The notes under the pieces are model-generated. The model was not told the DNA's origin. It worked only from the letters and a program-made list of their open reading frames with translations, and did not search any database. Below are positions 26,599 through 36,219 of a stretch of 64,000 bases of DNA, piece after piece. Source of the stretch: Noviherbaspirillum suwonense. Lineage in GTDB: Bacteria; Pseudomonadota; Gammaproteobacteria; Burkholderiales; Burkholderiaceae_D. The stretch is from positions 124,001-188,000 of the forward strand of contig NZ_FXUL01000008.1 of assembly GCF_900182955.1 (NCBI RefSeq). Reading direction: 5' to 3'. A program made the translations under genes and the position numbers. Each line of letters begins with the position of its first letter. Position 1 is the stretch's first letter.

Positions 26599-27015
26599 CG
26601 GGTGGCGATCCAGAAGGTTGTGAGGTTGGCCAGGGCGGCATCCGATTGTACTCAATGCGGTTCGGGATGGCGTGTGGGAGATCGCCGCGCGCCGACGGCG
26701 GTTGCCTGCGCCGGGAAGGCTGGTAGTCGCGGACTGAAGAATTGACCAGCCCACTCCCGGTACCTCCCCGGCGCCCGGCCTCAGATTGGCGGACTGTCTT
26801 CCAGCGCGGCTCGGTCGCCCGACGCCGCCGACGCGGCGCACGTCGAGTACGGCCGACAGCCTGACCGATCCCCGTAGGCGTCGACCCGCTCTGCCGCCTT
26901 GCCTAGGCGTTTTCGGGCGCTGACCTTGCGCCGCTCATCTGGACGGAGACCGGGAAACCAGCGCCCGCCGTGCCACGTGCTAGATTGCGATTCCAGCATC
27001 CCGATTAACCATGCC

Positions 27016-27573
27016 ATGCCAGCCATCCAGGAAATCGAAACCGAGCGGCTCCTGCTTCGCCAATGGAAATCCACGGATTTCCCGGCCTTCGCGCAACTGA
27101 CGTCCGACGAAGAAGTCATGCAGTTCTTCCCTTCGACCCTGAGCCAGGAAGAGAGCCGGGCAATGGCGCAACGGTGCGCGGACCTCATCGCCGGCCGCGG
27201 CTGGGGCTTCTGGGCTGCGGAAGACAAGGCGTCCGGAACGTTCATGGGGTTCATCGGGCTGCATGTCCCGGCGGTCGAGCTTCCATTTTCGCCATGCGTG
27301 GAGATTGGCTGGCGGCTGGCGCGGGCCTGGTGGGGCAAGGGACTCGCCACGGAAGGCGCCAGGGCGGCGCTGCAATTCGCTTTCATGTCGCTGTCGCTTG
27401 AGGAGGTCGTCTCATTTACTTCCGTGCGGAATGCCCGGTCAGAAGCGGTGATGCGGCGTCTCGGCATGCGCAGGGACGCGGCCACGTTCGAGCATCCGTC
27501 GCTTCCCGTGGGGCACCCGCTGCGCGAGCATTGCCTGTACCGCTCAACGGCGGCAAGCCTGACAGCAGCTTGA
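27016..27573 (+). CDS. GNAT acetyltransferase, RimJ/RimL-like
   Basis: 185 aa from ATG 27016. Opens with IETERLLLRQWKSTDFPAF, typical of the RimJ/RimL branch, followed by WGFWAAEDKASGTFMGFIGL, the acetyl-CoA pyrophosphate loop region ARAWWGKGLATEGA and SVRNARSEAVMRRLGM. It likely N-acetylates a small amine or protein N-terminus in the cytosol; the substrate is unknown. Head-on to the hybrid kinase gene. Confidence 0.88.
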   Translation: MPAIQEIETERLLLRQWKSTDFPAFAQLTSDEEVMQFFPSTLSQEESRAMAQRCADLIAGRGWGFWAAEDKASGTFMGFIGLHVPAVELPFSPCVEIGWRLARAWWGKGLATEGARAALQFAFMSLSLEEVVSFTSVRNARSEAVMRRLGMRRDAATFEHPSLPVGHPLREHCLYRSTAASLTAA

Positions 27574-27712
27574 TTGCAGCTTTGCGCACGCCATCCGGCA
27601 CGCGCGAGGTCCACGCACTGCGCCGACCATGCCCTGCCGCGATTTTCCCGCGCAAGCGAGGGCCATGCGCCGCCAGCAGCGCTACCTGCGGCTCACCGCC
27701 TGCACCCGGGTC

Positions 27713-29671
27713 TCACGGCCCATCCCGCATTGCACGCCCGGCCTTCGAAGCGGCAAGCTCCCCAAGCAGCACGGTCAGTTTCGCCATGTCCACCGGCTTG
27801 ACGAAGTGATGATCGAATCCGGCCGCCGCCGTGTTTTTCCTGTCCTGCTCCAGCCCGTAGCCGGTCACCGCGATCAGCATCGACGACGCTGACCCTGGCT
27901 GCGCGCGCAGTCGCCGCGCCAGCTCGTTGCCGTCCATATCGGGCAGGCCGATGTCGAGCAGGAAGACATCCGGACAGTCGGTGCATGCGCGCTGCAGTGC
28001 GCAGCGCGAGTCGTTTTCCACGATCACGCGATGGCCTGCGGCTTCGAGGAACATTGCCAGCATGCTGGCGGCATCGACATTGTCATCGACGACCATGAGC
28101 CGCAGGCCGGCCGCGCCGGCCTGCTCCATGCGGTTCTCCGCCTGCGGCGTCCTGTTTCCGGGCGCAGCGAGGCGCGGCAGCTGGACCGTGAATTCGCTGC
28201 CCTCGCCCAGTCCCCCGCTATGCACCGCGACGCTTCCCTGGTGCAGCTCGACCAGGCTCTTGACCAATGCCAGGCCGATGCCCAGTCCGCCTTGGGAGCG
28301 GTCTGCCGTCCTCTGCGCCTGGCTGAACATGTCGAACACGCCCGTCAGAAAATCCGGCGCAATGCCGATGCCATTGTCCTTTACCACGATTGCGACGATG
28401 TCGCTGCTCAGATCGACCCGCAGGTCTATCGTCCCGCCTTCCGGCGTGTACCTGGCTGCATTGTTAAGCAGGTTCGTGATGACTTGCACCAGCCGCTCGG
28501 CGTCGCCGGAAACACAGGCGGACTCGGGCGGCAGATGCACCGTCAGGCGATGCCGCCGCGCCTCGATGAGCGAGCCGACCTGTTCAACGGCATCCGACAC
28601 AACGCGCTTGACGTCGAGCGCCTTGCGCTGCAGCGTGATCAGCCCCCGGGTCACTCGGGAAACATCGAGCAGATCGTCGACCAGGCCGGTCATATGCCTG
28701 ACCTGGCGCGCAATGATCTCGCTGGTCTGCCTGATGCGCGGGTCGTCCAGCTTCGCCAACTGAAGCAGGTCCGCCGCCGCGCTGATCGGCGCCAGCGGGT
28801 TCCGCAACTCATGCGCCAGCATCGCGAGGAACTCATCTTTCCGGCGGCTGGCGCTTGTCAGCTGTTCCTCTGCAAGCTTGCGCACGGTAATGTCGCTCGC
28901 GGAACCGATCCATTCACGGATTTCACCTCCGGCGTCGAGGATGGGCACGGCCTTCGAATAGGTCCACCCACGATTTCCGTCGGTGCGCAAGACGCGGTGC
29001 TCCAGTTCGAACGTCGATTTATTGCGAACGGCTCGCTCAATGGCCGTCCGGACAAATTCCAGATCTTCAGGCGGAACATAATCGGCAAGCCGGTATTCGC
29101 TGAACGCTGTCGTGTCTTTCAGGAAGCCGCGTCCGTCGAGCTGATGCATGTGCGTCCAGTTCGGGCTCATCCGGTAGATCACGTCCGTCGTCGCGTTGGT
29201 CAGGGCCCGGAATCGTCTTTCACTTTCGCGCAGCGCATTTTCGGACAGCACCTGCTCGGTAATATCCACCGCATGGTGAATGATGTGCGTGAGCCGGCGC
29301 TGATCGTCGAATACCGGCGTATTGATCGGACTCCAGTAGCGCTCCTCGAATGCGCCGTCGTCCCCTGTCCCGGTGGGAATGTCGTACTTCAACACGGCGA
29401 GCCGGTCGGCAACGCCGGTTTGCAGGACGCGTTCCAGCGATTCATGCAAGGTCTTCACGCCATCGGCTTCAGGCTCCAGCGGATTGGCGGGAAATGCATC
29501 GAACAGGTATCTGCCAAGAACGCTTTCCCTGTTCCGCCGCGTCAATTCCAGGTAAGCGCCATTCACGTCAACGATCATGAGCGCGGTATCGAGGATCAGG
29601 TACCCGCTTGCGGTTGCGGCAAAGATCGCTGTGAAGTCAGGGGCGGTTTGGATAAAAGTGCGCATGTGCAT
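27713..29671 (-). CDS. Hybrid histidine kinase (PAS-PAS-HisKA-HATPase-REC), soluble
   Basis: 652 aa, no transmembrane segment. PAS 1 (~10-140), PAS/PAC 2 (~150-270, GWTYSKAVPILDAGGEIREW), HisKA with FLAMLAHELRNPLAPI, HATPase with NLLNNAARYTPEGG, DNGIGI and GGLGIGLALVK, and a C-terminal receiver (LRLMVVDDNVDAA, phospho-acceptor Asp in VFLLDIGLPDMDG, Lys in FVKPVD). All catalytic residues are intact. The PAS domains should sense a cytosolic cue. Output partner unknown. ATG 29671 or 29665 are both possible; neither has a strong SD. Confidence 0.93.
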   Translation of the reverse strand: MHMRTFIQTAPDFTAIFAATASGYLILDTALMIVDVNGAYLELTRRNRESVLGRYLFDAFPANPLEPEADGVKTLHESLERVLQTGVADRLAVLKYDIPTGTGDDGAFEERYWSPINTPVFDDQRRLTHIIHHAVDITEQVLSENALRESERRFRALTNATTDVIYRMSPNWTHMHQLDGRGFLKDTTAFSEYRLADYVPPEDLEFVRTAIERAVRNKSTFELEHRVLRTDGNRGWTYSKAVPILDAGGEIREWIGSASDITVRKLAEEQLTSASRRKDEFLAMLAHELRNPLAPISAAADLLQLAKLDDPRIRQTSEIIARQVRHMTGLVDDLLDVSRVTRGLITLQRKALDVKRVVSDAVEQVGSLIEARRHRLTVHLPPESACVSGDAERLVQVITNLLNNAARYTPEGGTIDLRVDLSSDIVAIVVKDNGIGIAPDFLTGVFDMFSQAQRTADRSQGGLGIGLALVKSLVELHQGSVAVHSGGLGEGSEFTVQLPRLAAPGNRTPQAENRMEQAGAAGLRLMVVDDNVDAASMLAMFLEAAGHRVIVENDSRCALQRACTDCPDVFLLDIGLPDMDGNELARRLRAQPGSASSMLIAVTGYGLEQDRKNTAAAGFDHHFVKPVDMAKLTVLLGELAASKAGRAMRDGP

Positions 29672-30268
29672 TCAGGTTGGAGACCAGCCGTAATTTGAGA
29701 AAATCGCTGGACCCCCATGGATCATCGCAACCAACTATTTCGCGACAGCGTGCAGTTCGCGTATACGTCAAGTCAGGATCCGAAACCGTGAATTGCAGTG
29801 ATGCAGCATTTTAGATTAAACCATAATTAATGCATCTGGCGAGTTTCAATCAAAGCGTCAGGGCGCCATTAGCGATGTTCCGGCATCGGTCTCAATGAAA
29901 GGCCTGCCGCTTGCTGGAACGCGACGATGCCGGATGATAGAACCCGATGTTTCGACTGGCCGTTGCAGCCGTCGACCCGGATCCCTGGTCCCTGCCGATA
30001 CGCCGTCCCGCCTGAGCTGCGATGTCCATTATTCCGTCCACGGCGACAGGCAGGAACGTGTCGCCGTTAGCGGCGGGCCCATGCCTTTGCCGACGGAGAT
30101 TTTGACTTATGGAGGAACTCTTGGTTTAACAAAGTTCATGGTACCCTCCGTGGCTTTGTCGCCCACGCATTTTTCGCCTTTCACTACCAGGGGCGAGGCG
30201 TGCGAACTGCCAGGTCTCCAGCGCGCATGCCTGCGACTTCGAACGTCGGTGTAAGGAATTTCAGCCAG
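29672..30268. other. Intergenic region between divergent signalling genes
   Basis: Nearly 600 bases separate the hybrid kinase and the Cache-GGDEF gene. There is an AT-rich core near 29800-29840 that could host promoters. A 119-codon open frame at 29895-30254 has no family features and an atypical composition, so it is not called. No RNA gene seen. Confidence 0.5.
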
Positions 30269-32182
30269 ATGACAACTTCACTCGCGTCCCTGCAGCGCTC
30301 TTCCTATGCTAATTTCCGGCTGCGGCTGCTGCTGGGATTCAGCTTTCTCGTGCTGCTGCTGCTCGCGCTCATGGGCTGGAAAATCCATTCTGATTATCAG
30401 AACGATCGCAATACGGCGCTCTGGCAGACCAAGAGCTTTTCCCAGGCAATGGGCGCACACGTCAGCAGCCAGATTGCTGTCGTTGATTCGGCGCTGCTGC
30501 ACGCGACGGAAGCCATTGCAAAGCTTGGGGAGGAGAAGACGCCTTCCGCGGCGTCGATACGGGGCATCCTGGCGCCGTCCAATGGCGCGCCGGACGACAA
30601 TTTCTGGATGGCGTTCATCGATGCGCAGGGCATGGGCGTGACGTCCTCGACGAATCTGCCCATCCAGGGCATTTCCTATGCGGACCGGCCCTACTTCGTC
30701 GCCCACCTTGGGCCTGAAGAACGCGGACTGTTCGTCGACGCGCCGGAAGTCGGCCGGATCTCGAAAAGGCCCTTGTTTTTTCTGAGCCGGCGGGTCATGA
30801 CGCCGGGCGGAAAGCTCATCGGCATTGTCGTCGCATCGATCGACGCCAGCGTATTTGCGCGCGTGTTTCGGAATGCCTTATTCCAGCCCAGCCTGTCGAT
30901 CACCCTGATCCATACGGATGGAAAGATCATTGCGCGCGAGCCGCGTTTCAAGGAGTCCTTTGCCGCGGTGATCACCGAAACGGAATTCTACCGGCATGTC
31001 AAAATCTCGCCGAACGGCAGCTACGAACACCAGAGCCTGATCGACGGCCAGCAGCGCATCTACTCGTTCCAGACCCTCGACCGCCTCCCCCTTGCGCTAT
31101 CGGTAGGCATCGCGAGCGAAGCATGGACGAACGGCATCGAGGAAGGCCTGACTGCAGCCGCCGCGGTGTTCGCCGTCATCCTCGCGGTAATGGTTTTCAG
31201 CGGCCGCTTCGCGCTGCACAGCTTCCGTCGCCTCGAGGAAAGCGAGGCCGGCCAGAAAAGCCTGAATCAGGATCTGCGTTCCCTGCAGGCCGACCTGACG
31301 CGCGGCGAGAAGCGCCTGCGCATGATCGCCGACAGCCTGCCGGCGCTGGTGTCCTATATCGATGCGGAGGAACGCTATGTTTTCCATAATTCCTATTACC
31401 GTCACGTCTTTGGCGCGGACCTGCCGGCCATGGTCGGGCGAACCATGCGGGAAATGTTTGGCGATGCAATGTACCTGTCGATCAAAACCGAAGTCGATGC
31501 GGCATTGGGCGGCAAGCGGGTGTCGTTCGAGCGCACCATGTCCGTCCACGGCATTGAACGCCACCTGAAATTCCAGTACACGCCGGACTTCGATGCCGCA
31601 GGCAAGGTCGTCGGCTTTTATACGATGGTGACCGACATATCGGACATGAAGCTTATCCAGGCCCGGCTGATGGAGATGACGCGCATCGACGCCCTTACCG
31701 GGCTGCCTAATCGAAACCAGCTTCATGACCGATTGGCCGAGGCGCTTACACGCGCACGACGCTGCGGACTGCAGGTGGGTTGCCTTTACCTGGACATCGA
31801 TAATTTCAAATCGATCAACGACACGCTCGGGCATGCCGCAGGCGACCAGGTTCTCTGCCAGTTCGGCGCCCGCCTTCAGCGCAGCGTGCGGGAAGCGGAC
31901 CTGGTGGCGCGGCTTGCCGGCGACGAGTTCGTGATCGTGCTGGAAGGAATCCACGAACCCGATGAAGCAATGCGCGCCGCCGAGAAGATCGTCGATGCGA
32001 TGGGCGTTCCCTTCGACATCGATGGCCCTCCCCGCATCGTCACCACCAGCGTGGGCATAGCGGTTTCGGATGACGGCGACGACCCCGATGCATTGCTCAG
32101 GAAGGCGGACGCGGCACTGTACATCACGAAGCGCGCCGGAAAGAATGGCTTTGAATTACATGTGCCGGGCGCCGTGACCTGA
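30269..32182 (+). CDS. Cache-PAS-GGDEF membrane protein with AGDEF variant
   Basis: 637 aa from ATG 30269 (AAGGAA about 11 nt upstream). TM1 (~20-40) and TM2 (~285-308) flank a double-Cache periplasmic sensor (~45-280; ISYADRPYFVAHL, GKLIGIVVASIDA). A PAS domain (~345-470) and a GGDEF domain follow. The signature reads RLAGDEF, so the first Gly is Ala; the metal-site Asp/Glu and the RxxD inhibitory site (READ) are kept. Some AGDEF proteins remain active cyclases, others act as c-di-GMP receptors, so activity is uncertain. Confidence 0.92.
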   Translation: MTTSLASLQRSSYANFRLRLLLGFSFLVLLLLALMGWKIHSDYQNDRNTALWQTKSFSQAMGAHVSSQIAVVDSALLHATEAIAKLGEEKTPSAASIRGILAPSNGAPDDNFWMAFIDAQGMGVTSSTNLPIQGISYADRPYFVAHLGPEERGLFVDAPEVGRISKRPLFFLSRRVMTPGGKLIGIVVASIDASVFARVFRNALFQPSLSITLIHTDGKIIAREPRFKESFAAVITETEFYRHVKISPNGSYEHQSLIDGQQRIYSFQTLDRLPLALSVGIASEAWTNGIEEGLTAAAAVFAVILAVMVFSGRFALHSFRRLEESEAGQKSLNQDLRSLQADLTRGEKRLRMIADSLPALVSYIDAEERYVFHNSYYRHVFGADLPAMVGRTMREMFGDAMYLSIKTEVDAALGGKRVSFERTMSVHGIERHLKFQYTPDFDAAGKVVGFYTMVTDISDMKLIQARLMEMTRIDALTGLPNRNQLHDRLAEALTRARRCGLQVGCLYLDIDNFKSINDTLGHAAGDQVLCQFGARLQRSVREADLVARLAGDEFVIVLEGIHEPDEAMRAAEKIVDAMGVPFDIDGPPRIVTTSVGIAVSDDGDDPDALLRKADAALYITKRAGKNGFELHVPGAVT

Positions 32183-32316
32183 CAATGGCGATCCCGGCGG
32201 AACGGCCCGGGAGGCCGTCCGCAGCCGGCTTCGATCCGGCCCGTGGCGACGCGTTCCTGTTCCCAGGTTTCATTCGGCGCGCGGTTTCAACCAAGGCTTA
32301 AGGGCATGCGCAGGCA

Positions 32317-33120
32317 TCAGGGCGCGGCGGCGGCGTCGAACATCGCTGTGTCGATCTTCCGCCCCACCTTGACCGATACCGGTTCGGTTAAGACTGCCCC
32401 CGACATTTTCTGGATGATGGTCACGCGGGAAGAAAGAATGATCGGTTCACCACCAACGTGCGTCAGCGTGCCGGGCTTCAGATCCGCGATGCACAGCTCG
32501 GTGAGCAGCTTGTCCGAATTCGGCAGCATCGGCATGCACTTGACGGCAAAGCCCTTGACCACCTTTGGTTCTGTGAAAACATGTTCTTTATTCTTGCGCG
32601 GCATGGCCCATTCTCCCGGCGGTTCACTGACGCGCTTGCCCGCATTATCGATCGCGGCGTAGTACATCTTCCCGTCGCGCACCAACTCCGTGTCAGAAAC
32701 TTTCTGCTCGCTCGTTTCGCAAGTGGGAGCCGGCATTGTCATGGACACGTCGTATTGGAAATACTCGTTTTTTACAAGATAGGCCTTGCCGTCGCTGGCA
32801 AAGGTTGTCCGCTTCGAGATGAAGTCGGCCGGCGGCTCCTTCATTGCTGGCGGCGGAGGAAGTTTTTTGGCTTCCCTCACTCCGGCGCACATGTCGTAGC
32901 GCGCCTTGTACAGCTTGTGAAAGTCGGCGACGGACTCGGGACGTTCGACCGTAACCACCTCATAGGAAACCTGAGCGTCCGCTTTGGTGGCTGGCAAGGA
33001 CGCTGCGACCGGCGCGCTCGTCGCAGTTGCGGCAGCAGTGGGGTCGGTTTTGGAACAGCCTGCGACAGCTGCGCACAATGCAGCAAGGATCACGATCGAA
33101 CTACATGAACGAAATGGCAT
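32317..33120 (-). CDS. Lipoprotein of unknown function
   Basis: 267 aa. Signal peptide with lipobox (AAVAGC, Cys ~22), Ala/Thr linker, then a soluble domain with several Cys (DMCAGVREAKKL, APTCETSEQK, AVKCMPML, ELCIADLKPG) and a Pro-rich KKLPPPPAMKEPP. The family is not recognised. Its residue after the lipid Cys is Ser, which favours outer-membrane sorting. Single gene with an AT-rich 227-bp gap upstream in which no further gene is seen. Confidence 0.8.
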   Translation of the reverse strand: MPFRSCSSIVILAALCAAVAGCSKTDPTAAATATSAPVAASLPATKADAQVSYEVVTVERPESVADFHKLYKARYDMCAGVREAKKLPPPPAMKEPPADFISKRTTFASDGKAYLVKNEYFQYDVSMTMPAPTCETSEQKVSDTELVRDGKMYYAAIDNAGKRVSEPPGEWAMPRKNKEHVFTEPKVVKGFAVKCMPMLPNSDKLLTELCIADLKPGTLTHVGGEPIILSSRVTIIQKMSGAVLTEPVSVKVGRKIDTAMFDAAAAP

Positions 33121-33347
33121 GCCAGCCTTCCATTTATGAAAATAATATTGTAATTAGCTGCACATTGATGTTCGATTCGTTCGGATCAAACATTTGGAAA
33201 AAATGCCCTTCCGGCTTGTGATCAATCCATCCAATTCGATGGCTGCTGCAGGCGATGATTCACCTGCACCGTCATTTCCAATTAAAATTGCCTTTCATCA
33301 TTTTTTAATCGGGTCATCCTGCGCGGGATTTCTCAACTGTCATACCC

Positions 33348-34019
33348 ATGCAAAATCTCGTGCATTACCTTCGCCGGCAAAAAAAGCTTCTTGCCCTTTT
33401 GATCCTGACCATGCTTTGGCTTTCGCTCTTTCCGGCCTGGGTGCACCGGGTTACCGCAAAACCCCTGGACGATGCAATCACGCTGTCCCCTTCCGGCACG
33501 ATAAACAGGGAGATCGAAGTCGCCATTCCGGAGCATTACGAAATTAACCTCGTATTCGAACGGGCCAGCCTGCCATTCCAGGAATTGAAGACGCTGCTGG
33601 GAGACTGGGCGTACAGGGATGGGCAGCCAATTCCTTCGGGAGTCAGGGTGCCTGTCCGGTGGTCACTGAAGAAACTGCATGACGGTTCGATCGCGGCTTC
33701 CGGCGAAAACGATACTTTCGGAGCAATCGCCTGGTCGGCCGCGGAAGTCGACCGCAAAGTGGGCGGCTTCCGGGTAAAGCCGGGGCGATACCTGTTCAAC
33801 GCGCAGGTGTTGCATGATGTGCCAGCGCTTGCGCACATCGGAACGCGCCTTTCCATTAATCTTCCGTCCAAAGCGTCGTCCACCTGGCAGATGACGCTGG
33901 TCTGGTGGGGATCGATTGCCAGCTATATCGTCGTATGGCCCGCTGCCGCCGTCATTGCAATGTTTTTGATCCTGCAGGCAGGCCGCAATTTCTTTTCCGC
34001 GCGAGCAGCACGTACATAA
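33348..34019 (+). CDS. Membrane-anchored beta-domain protein (DUF5625-like)
   Basis: 223 aa. N-terminal TM or uncleaved signal (LLALLILTMLWLSLFPAWV), extracytoplasmic beta-rich region (GTINREIEVAIPEHYEINL, VPVRWSLKKLHDGSI, GGFRVKPGRYLFNAQVL) and a C-terminal TM (~185-212) with a short basic tail. The middle resembles DUF5625 proteins; the function of that family is unknown. No SD is obvious, so the start is less certain. Confidence 0.7.
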   Translation: MQNLVHYLRRQKKLLALLILTMLWLSLFPAWVHRVTAKPLDDAITLSPSGTINREIEVAIPEHYEINLVFERASLPFQELKTLLGDWAYRDGQPIPSGVRVPVRWSLKKLHDGSIAASGENDTFGAIAWSAAEVDRKVGGFRVKPGRYLFNAQVLHDVPALAHIGTRLSINLPSKASSTWQMTLVWWGSIASYIVVWPAAAVIAMFLILQAGRNFFSARAART

Positions 34020-34380
34020 AGCCCGGCTCTCTTCATCGGCTTTGCGCGGCAGCCGGACTAGGCGCGTCAGATAAGGCCCTGCCCGTTTGCATGGGCAATG
34101 ATTACGCCGATTACGCGCTTCAAAAATAAGCTATTTCTCGTGCAGGCGAAGGAACGACAGACAGGGTTCGTTTCGCATTTCAACGTGATTGGAATCCAAA
34201 ACGGGCCACGCATTTATCCCTGAATTAACACCGGTTCTGCCGGCATTTATGCATCGTCAGCATGATCAAAATTATTGGCGGATAATTTGAAATACGCAAT
34301 TGGGTTCAGGATCTATTGCATGCATGAAGCAAACTGACGATGAGCTCATCCGTAAAATAAATCGATCCCGGAGACAAATC
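34020..34380. other. Intergenic region, no gene recognised
   Basis: About 360 bases. Short frames only; AT-rich toward the right, where the promoter of the metallo-beta-lactamase lipoprotein is expected. SD CGGAGA at about 34369 belongs to that gene. Confidence 0.5.
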
Positions 34381-35565
34381 ATGCGCAATTCAAAACCCGT
34401 TTCTATCGTAGGGAAACAAATCCTGAATGCCACCGCCGTCGCCGCGCTTGTCGCTGTCGGCATTTACGGCTGCGGCGGTAGCGATAATGACGACAACGCC
34501 GGTAATGGCGGCGCGGCATCGGCCACTGTGCTGGTCCCTGCCTCCGGCAAGGTGGCGCCGACCGAAGTGCGCATGACCTGGTTTGGCGTATCCAACTGGA
34601 CCTTTAAAATCGGCGACCTGAACATCATGATGGACGGTTACATGTCGCGCATCCCGCAGGACTATTTCTCGGGCGGCGGGGGCGGCCTGGCGTTTACCAA
34701 GGCGGCATGGCCAATCGACAGGGCGTCCGTGGACAAGGTCAACGGCGTGCTCAGCAGCAGCACCGGCAGTCCGATCAACCTGCTCCTCACGGGCCATAGC
34801 CATTTCGATCACAGCTTCGACACGCCGTACTGGGCGCAGCTCACCAAGGCGCCGATCGTCGGCTCGAAGACCACCTGTTTCCAGGTCCAGGCATTGGGCG
34901 TCCCGGCCCAGCAATGCACGACGGTCAACGGCGGCGAGACCATCGTCCTCAATGATTACGTCACGATGCGGGTCGTGCGCTGGAATCACAGCGGCACCCA
35001 TGAGCTCAACCCGGAGCAGCACGATCCGGTGGAGCTGCAGGCAGTGCCCAAGCCGGACGGGAACGGCAACCTGCGCGGCGGCGTGGCCGAGGACTTTCCC
35101 AATGGCGGCGGCAACCGGGGCTACCTGTTCACCGTCAGGACCGCCGCCAACGGCCAGCTGACCTTCTTCGTGACCAACTCCGGTGCGCCGCAAGACCTGG
35201 TGACGGACAACATCACCGATGGCGTCAACTACGGCAAGCCGATCGACAGCCTGAAGACCGCAATGGCCAATGCGGGACTCAGCGCGGTCGACCTGTGGAT
35301 AGGCGCAGGCGGCCAGCCTGTCGCCTCACTCACCCTGCCGGTGCTGAAGCCCAAGGCCTTCGTGCCCAATCACCTGGGCAGTTTCTATGCGCCTTTCCCG
35401 CAAGGGAATACCGCGCCGTTCAACGATGCGACCCTTACCGGCTATCTCGCCTCCAGCAATGTCGCGCTGGTCGTGCCCAGGCAATACTTCGACGCCTACG
35501 TTCTCGACGCCAATGGCTTCCGCCAGGTCGACAATCCGGCAATGAAGCAGGCTTATGGCTTCTGA
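34381..35565 (+). CDS. Metallo-beta-lactamase-fold lipoprotein
   Basis: 394 aa from ATG 34381 (SD GGAGA). A signal region with a likely lipobox (VGIYGC) and Asp/Asn/Gly linker precede an MBL fold. The metal motif is HSHFDH in LLLTGHSHFDHSFD, with further candidate ligands RWNHSGTHE and VPNHLGSF. The chain starts like UlaG/L-type MBL proteins (RMTWFGVSNWTFKIGD, IMMDGYMSR). It is a putative periplasmic or outer-membrane hydrolase, substrate unknown. Its last 11 bases overlap the start of the next gene, implying an operon. Confidence 0.87.
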   Translation: MRNSKPVSIVGKQILNATAVAALVAVGIYGCGGSDNDDNAGNGGAASATVLVPASGKVAPTEVRMTWFGVSNWTFKIGDLNIMMDGYMSRIPQDYFSGGGGGLAFTKAAWPIDRASVDKVNGVLSSSTGSPINLLLTGHSHFDHSFDTPYWAQLTKAPIVGSKTTCFQVQALGVPAQQCTTVNGGETIVLNDYVTMRVVRWNHSGTHELNPEQHDPVELQAVPKPDGNGNLRGGVAEDFPNGGGNRGYLFTVRTAANGQLTFFVTNSGAPQDLVTDNITDGVNYGKPIDSLKTAMANAGLSAVDLWIGAGGQPVASLTLPVLKPKAFVPNHLGSFYAPFPQGNTAPFNDATLTGYLASSNVALVVPRQYFDAYVLDANGFRQVDNPAMKQAYGF

Positions 35566-36091
35566 TATCCAGGGCCGGCTGCAAGTAGGCCGGGTACCGG
35601 CGGGCGGCATCCTGGTCGCTGCGGCGCTTGCGCTTGCATGCATGTGCAGCACGGCGCAGGCCGACGCTGAGGCGCCGGCTGCAGCGGGCATAGGTAATCC
35701 GCCTGCGGCAAGTATCGGCGTCCGGCATGCATTGCGCTGGCCGCAATTGCAGGCGCTTGCCGGTCAACGGCTGCACGACAAGCAAGTGTCGGCGCTCCTC
35801 GCGCCGACGCTGCAACGGGTGCTGGGAGCCCGCTACGACGGCTTCAAGTCCTCGCTGGTCGACGAAAAGCCGCTGCGGGTCGAAGGCGCATCGCTGGTTG
35901 GGGAAGGCATCGTGCCGAACACCCTGGGCTATCGCGGCGCTTTCTTTGCCTTCGGAAGCCGTGGCGATGTGCTTGCCCTGATCAAGAGCGGCCGCCACGG
36001 CACGACGATAGAGCGTTTCGGTTCGCTCGATCTGCTGAAGGACCCGGCGCTGCTGCATGCTTACCAAGAATTTATCGGCATCGATGAATAG
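35555..36091 (+). CDS. Secreted protein of unknown function, coupled to MBL lipoprotein
   Basis: 178 aa. Its ATG (35555) lies inside the end of the preceding gene, so translation is probably coupled. A signal peptide (GGILVAAALALACMCSTAQA) leads into a ~140-residue domain with LQALAGQRLHDKQVSALLAP and GYRGAFFAFGSRGDVLALIK. The family is not recognised. Co-expression suggests that it is a partner or inhibitor of the MBL protein (inference). Confidence 0.75.
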   Translation: MASDIQGRLQVGRVPAGGILVAAALALACMCSTAQADAEAPAAAGIGNPPAASIGVRHALRWPQLQALAGQRLHDKQVSALLAPTLQRVLGARYDGFKSSLVDEKPLRVEGASLVGEGIVPNTLGYRGAFFAFGSRGDVLALIKSGRHGTTIERFGSLDLLKDPALLHAYQEFIGIDE

Positions 36092-36146
36092 GGGCCTGGG
36101 AAAGCCGAAGCATGCACCGCCATCGTCGGGCGGCGCCGCCTGACCG

Positions 36147-36175
36147 GCCGGGCGCTATCGGCTGCAGCGCCCGGC
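36147..36175. terminator. Hairpin between convergent genes (possible bidirectional terminator)
   Basis: GCCGGGCGC (36147-36155) pairs perfectly with 36167-36175 around an 11-nt loop, between the stop at 36091 (+) and the stop at 36220 (-). There is no T-run, so efficiency is uncertain. Confidence 0.4.
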
Positions 36176-36219
36176 GATGGCTCGAACCGGCAAGGAATGC
36201 AGGCAACATGCCCGAAGCA

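Noticed and set aside
29895-30254. 119-codon frame in the gap before the Cache-GGDEF gene
   Set aside because: No SD, no domain, unusual composition, and it ends where the true gene's leader begins.
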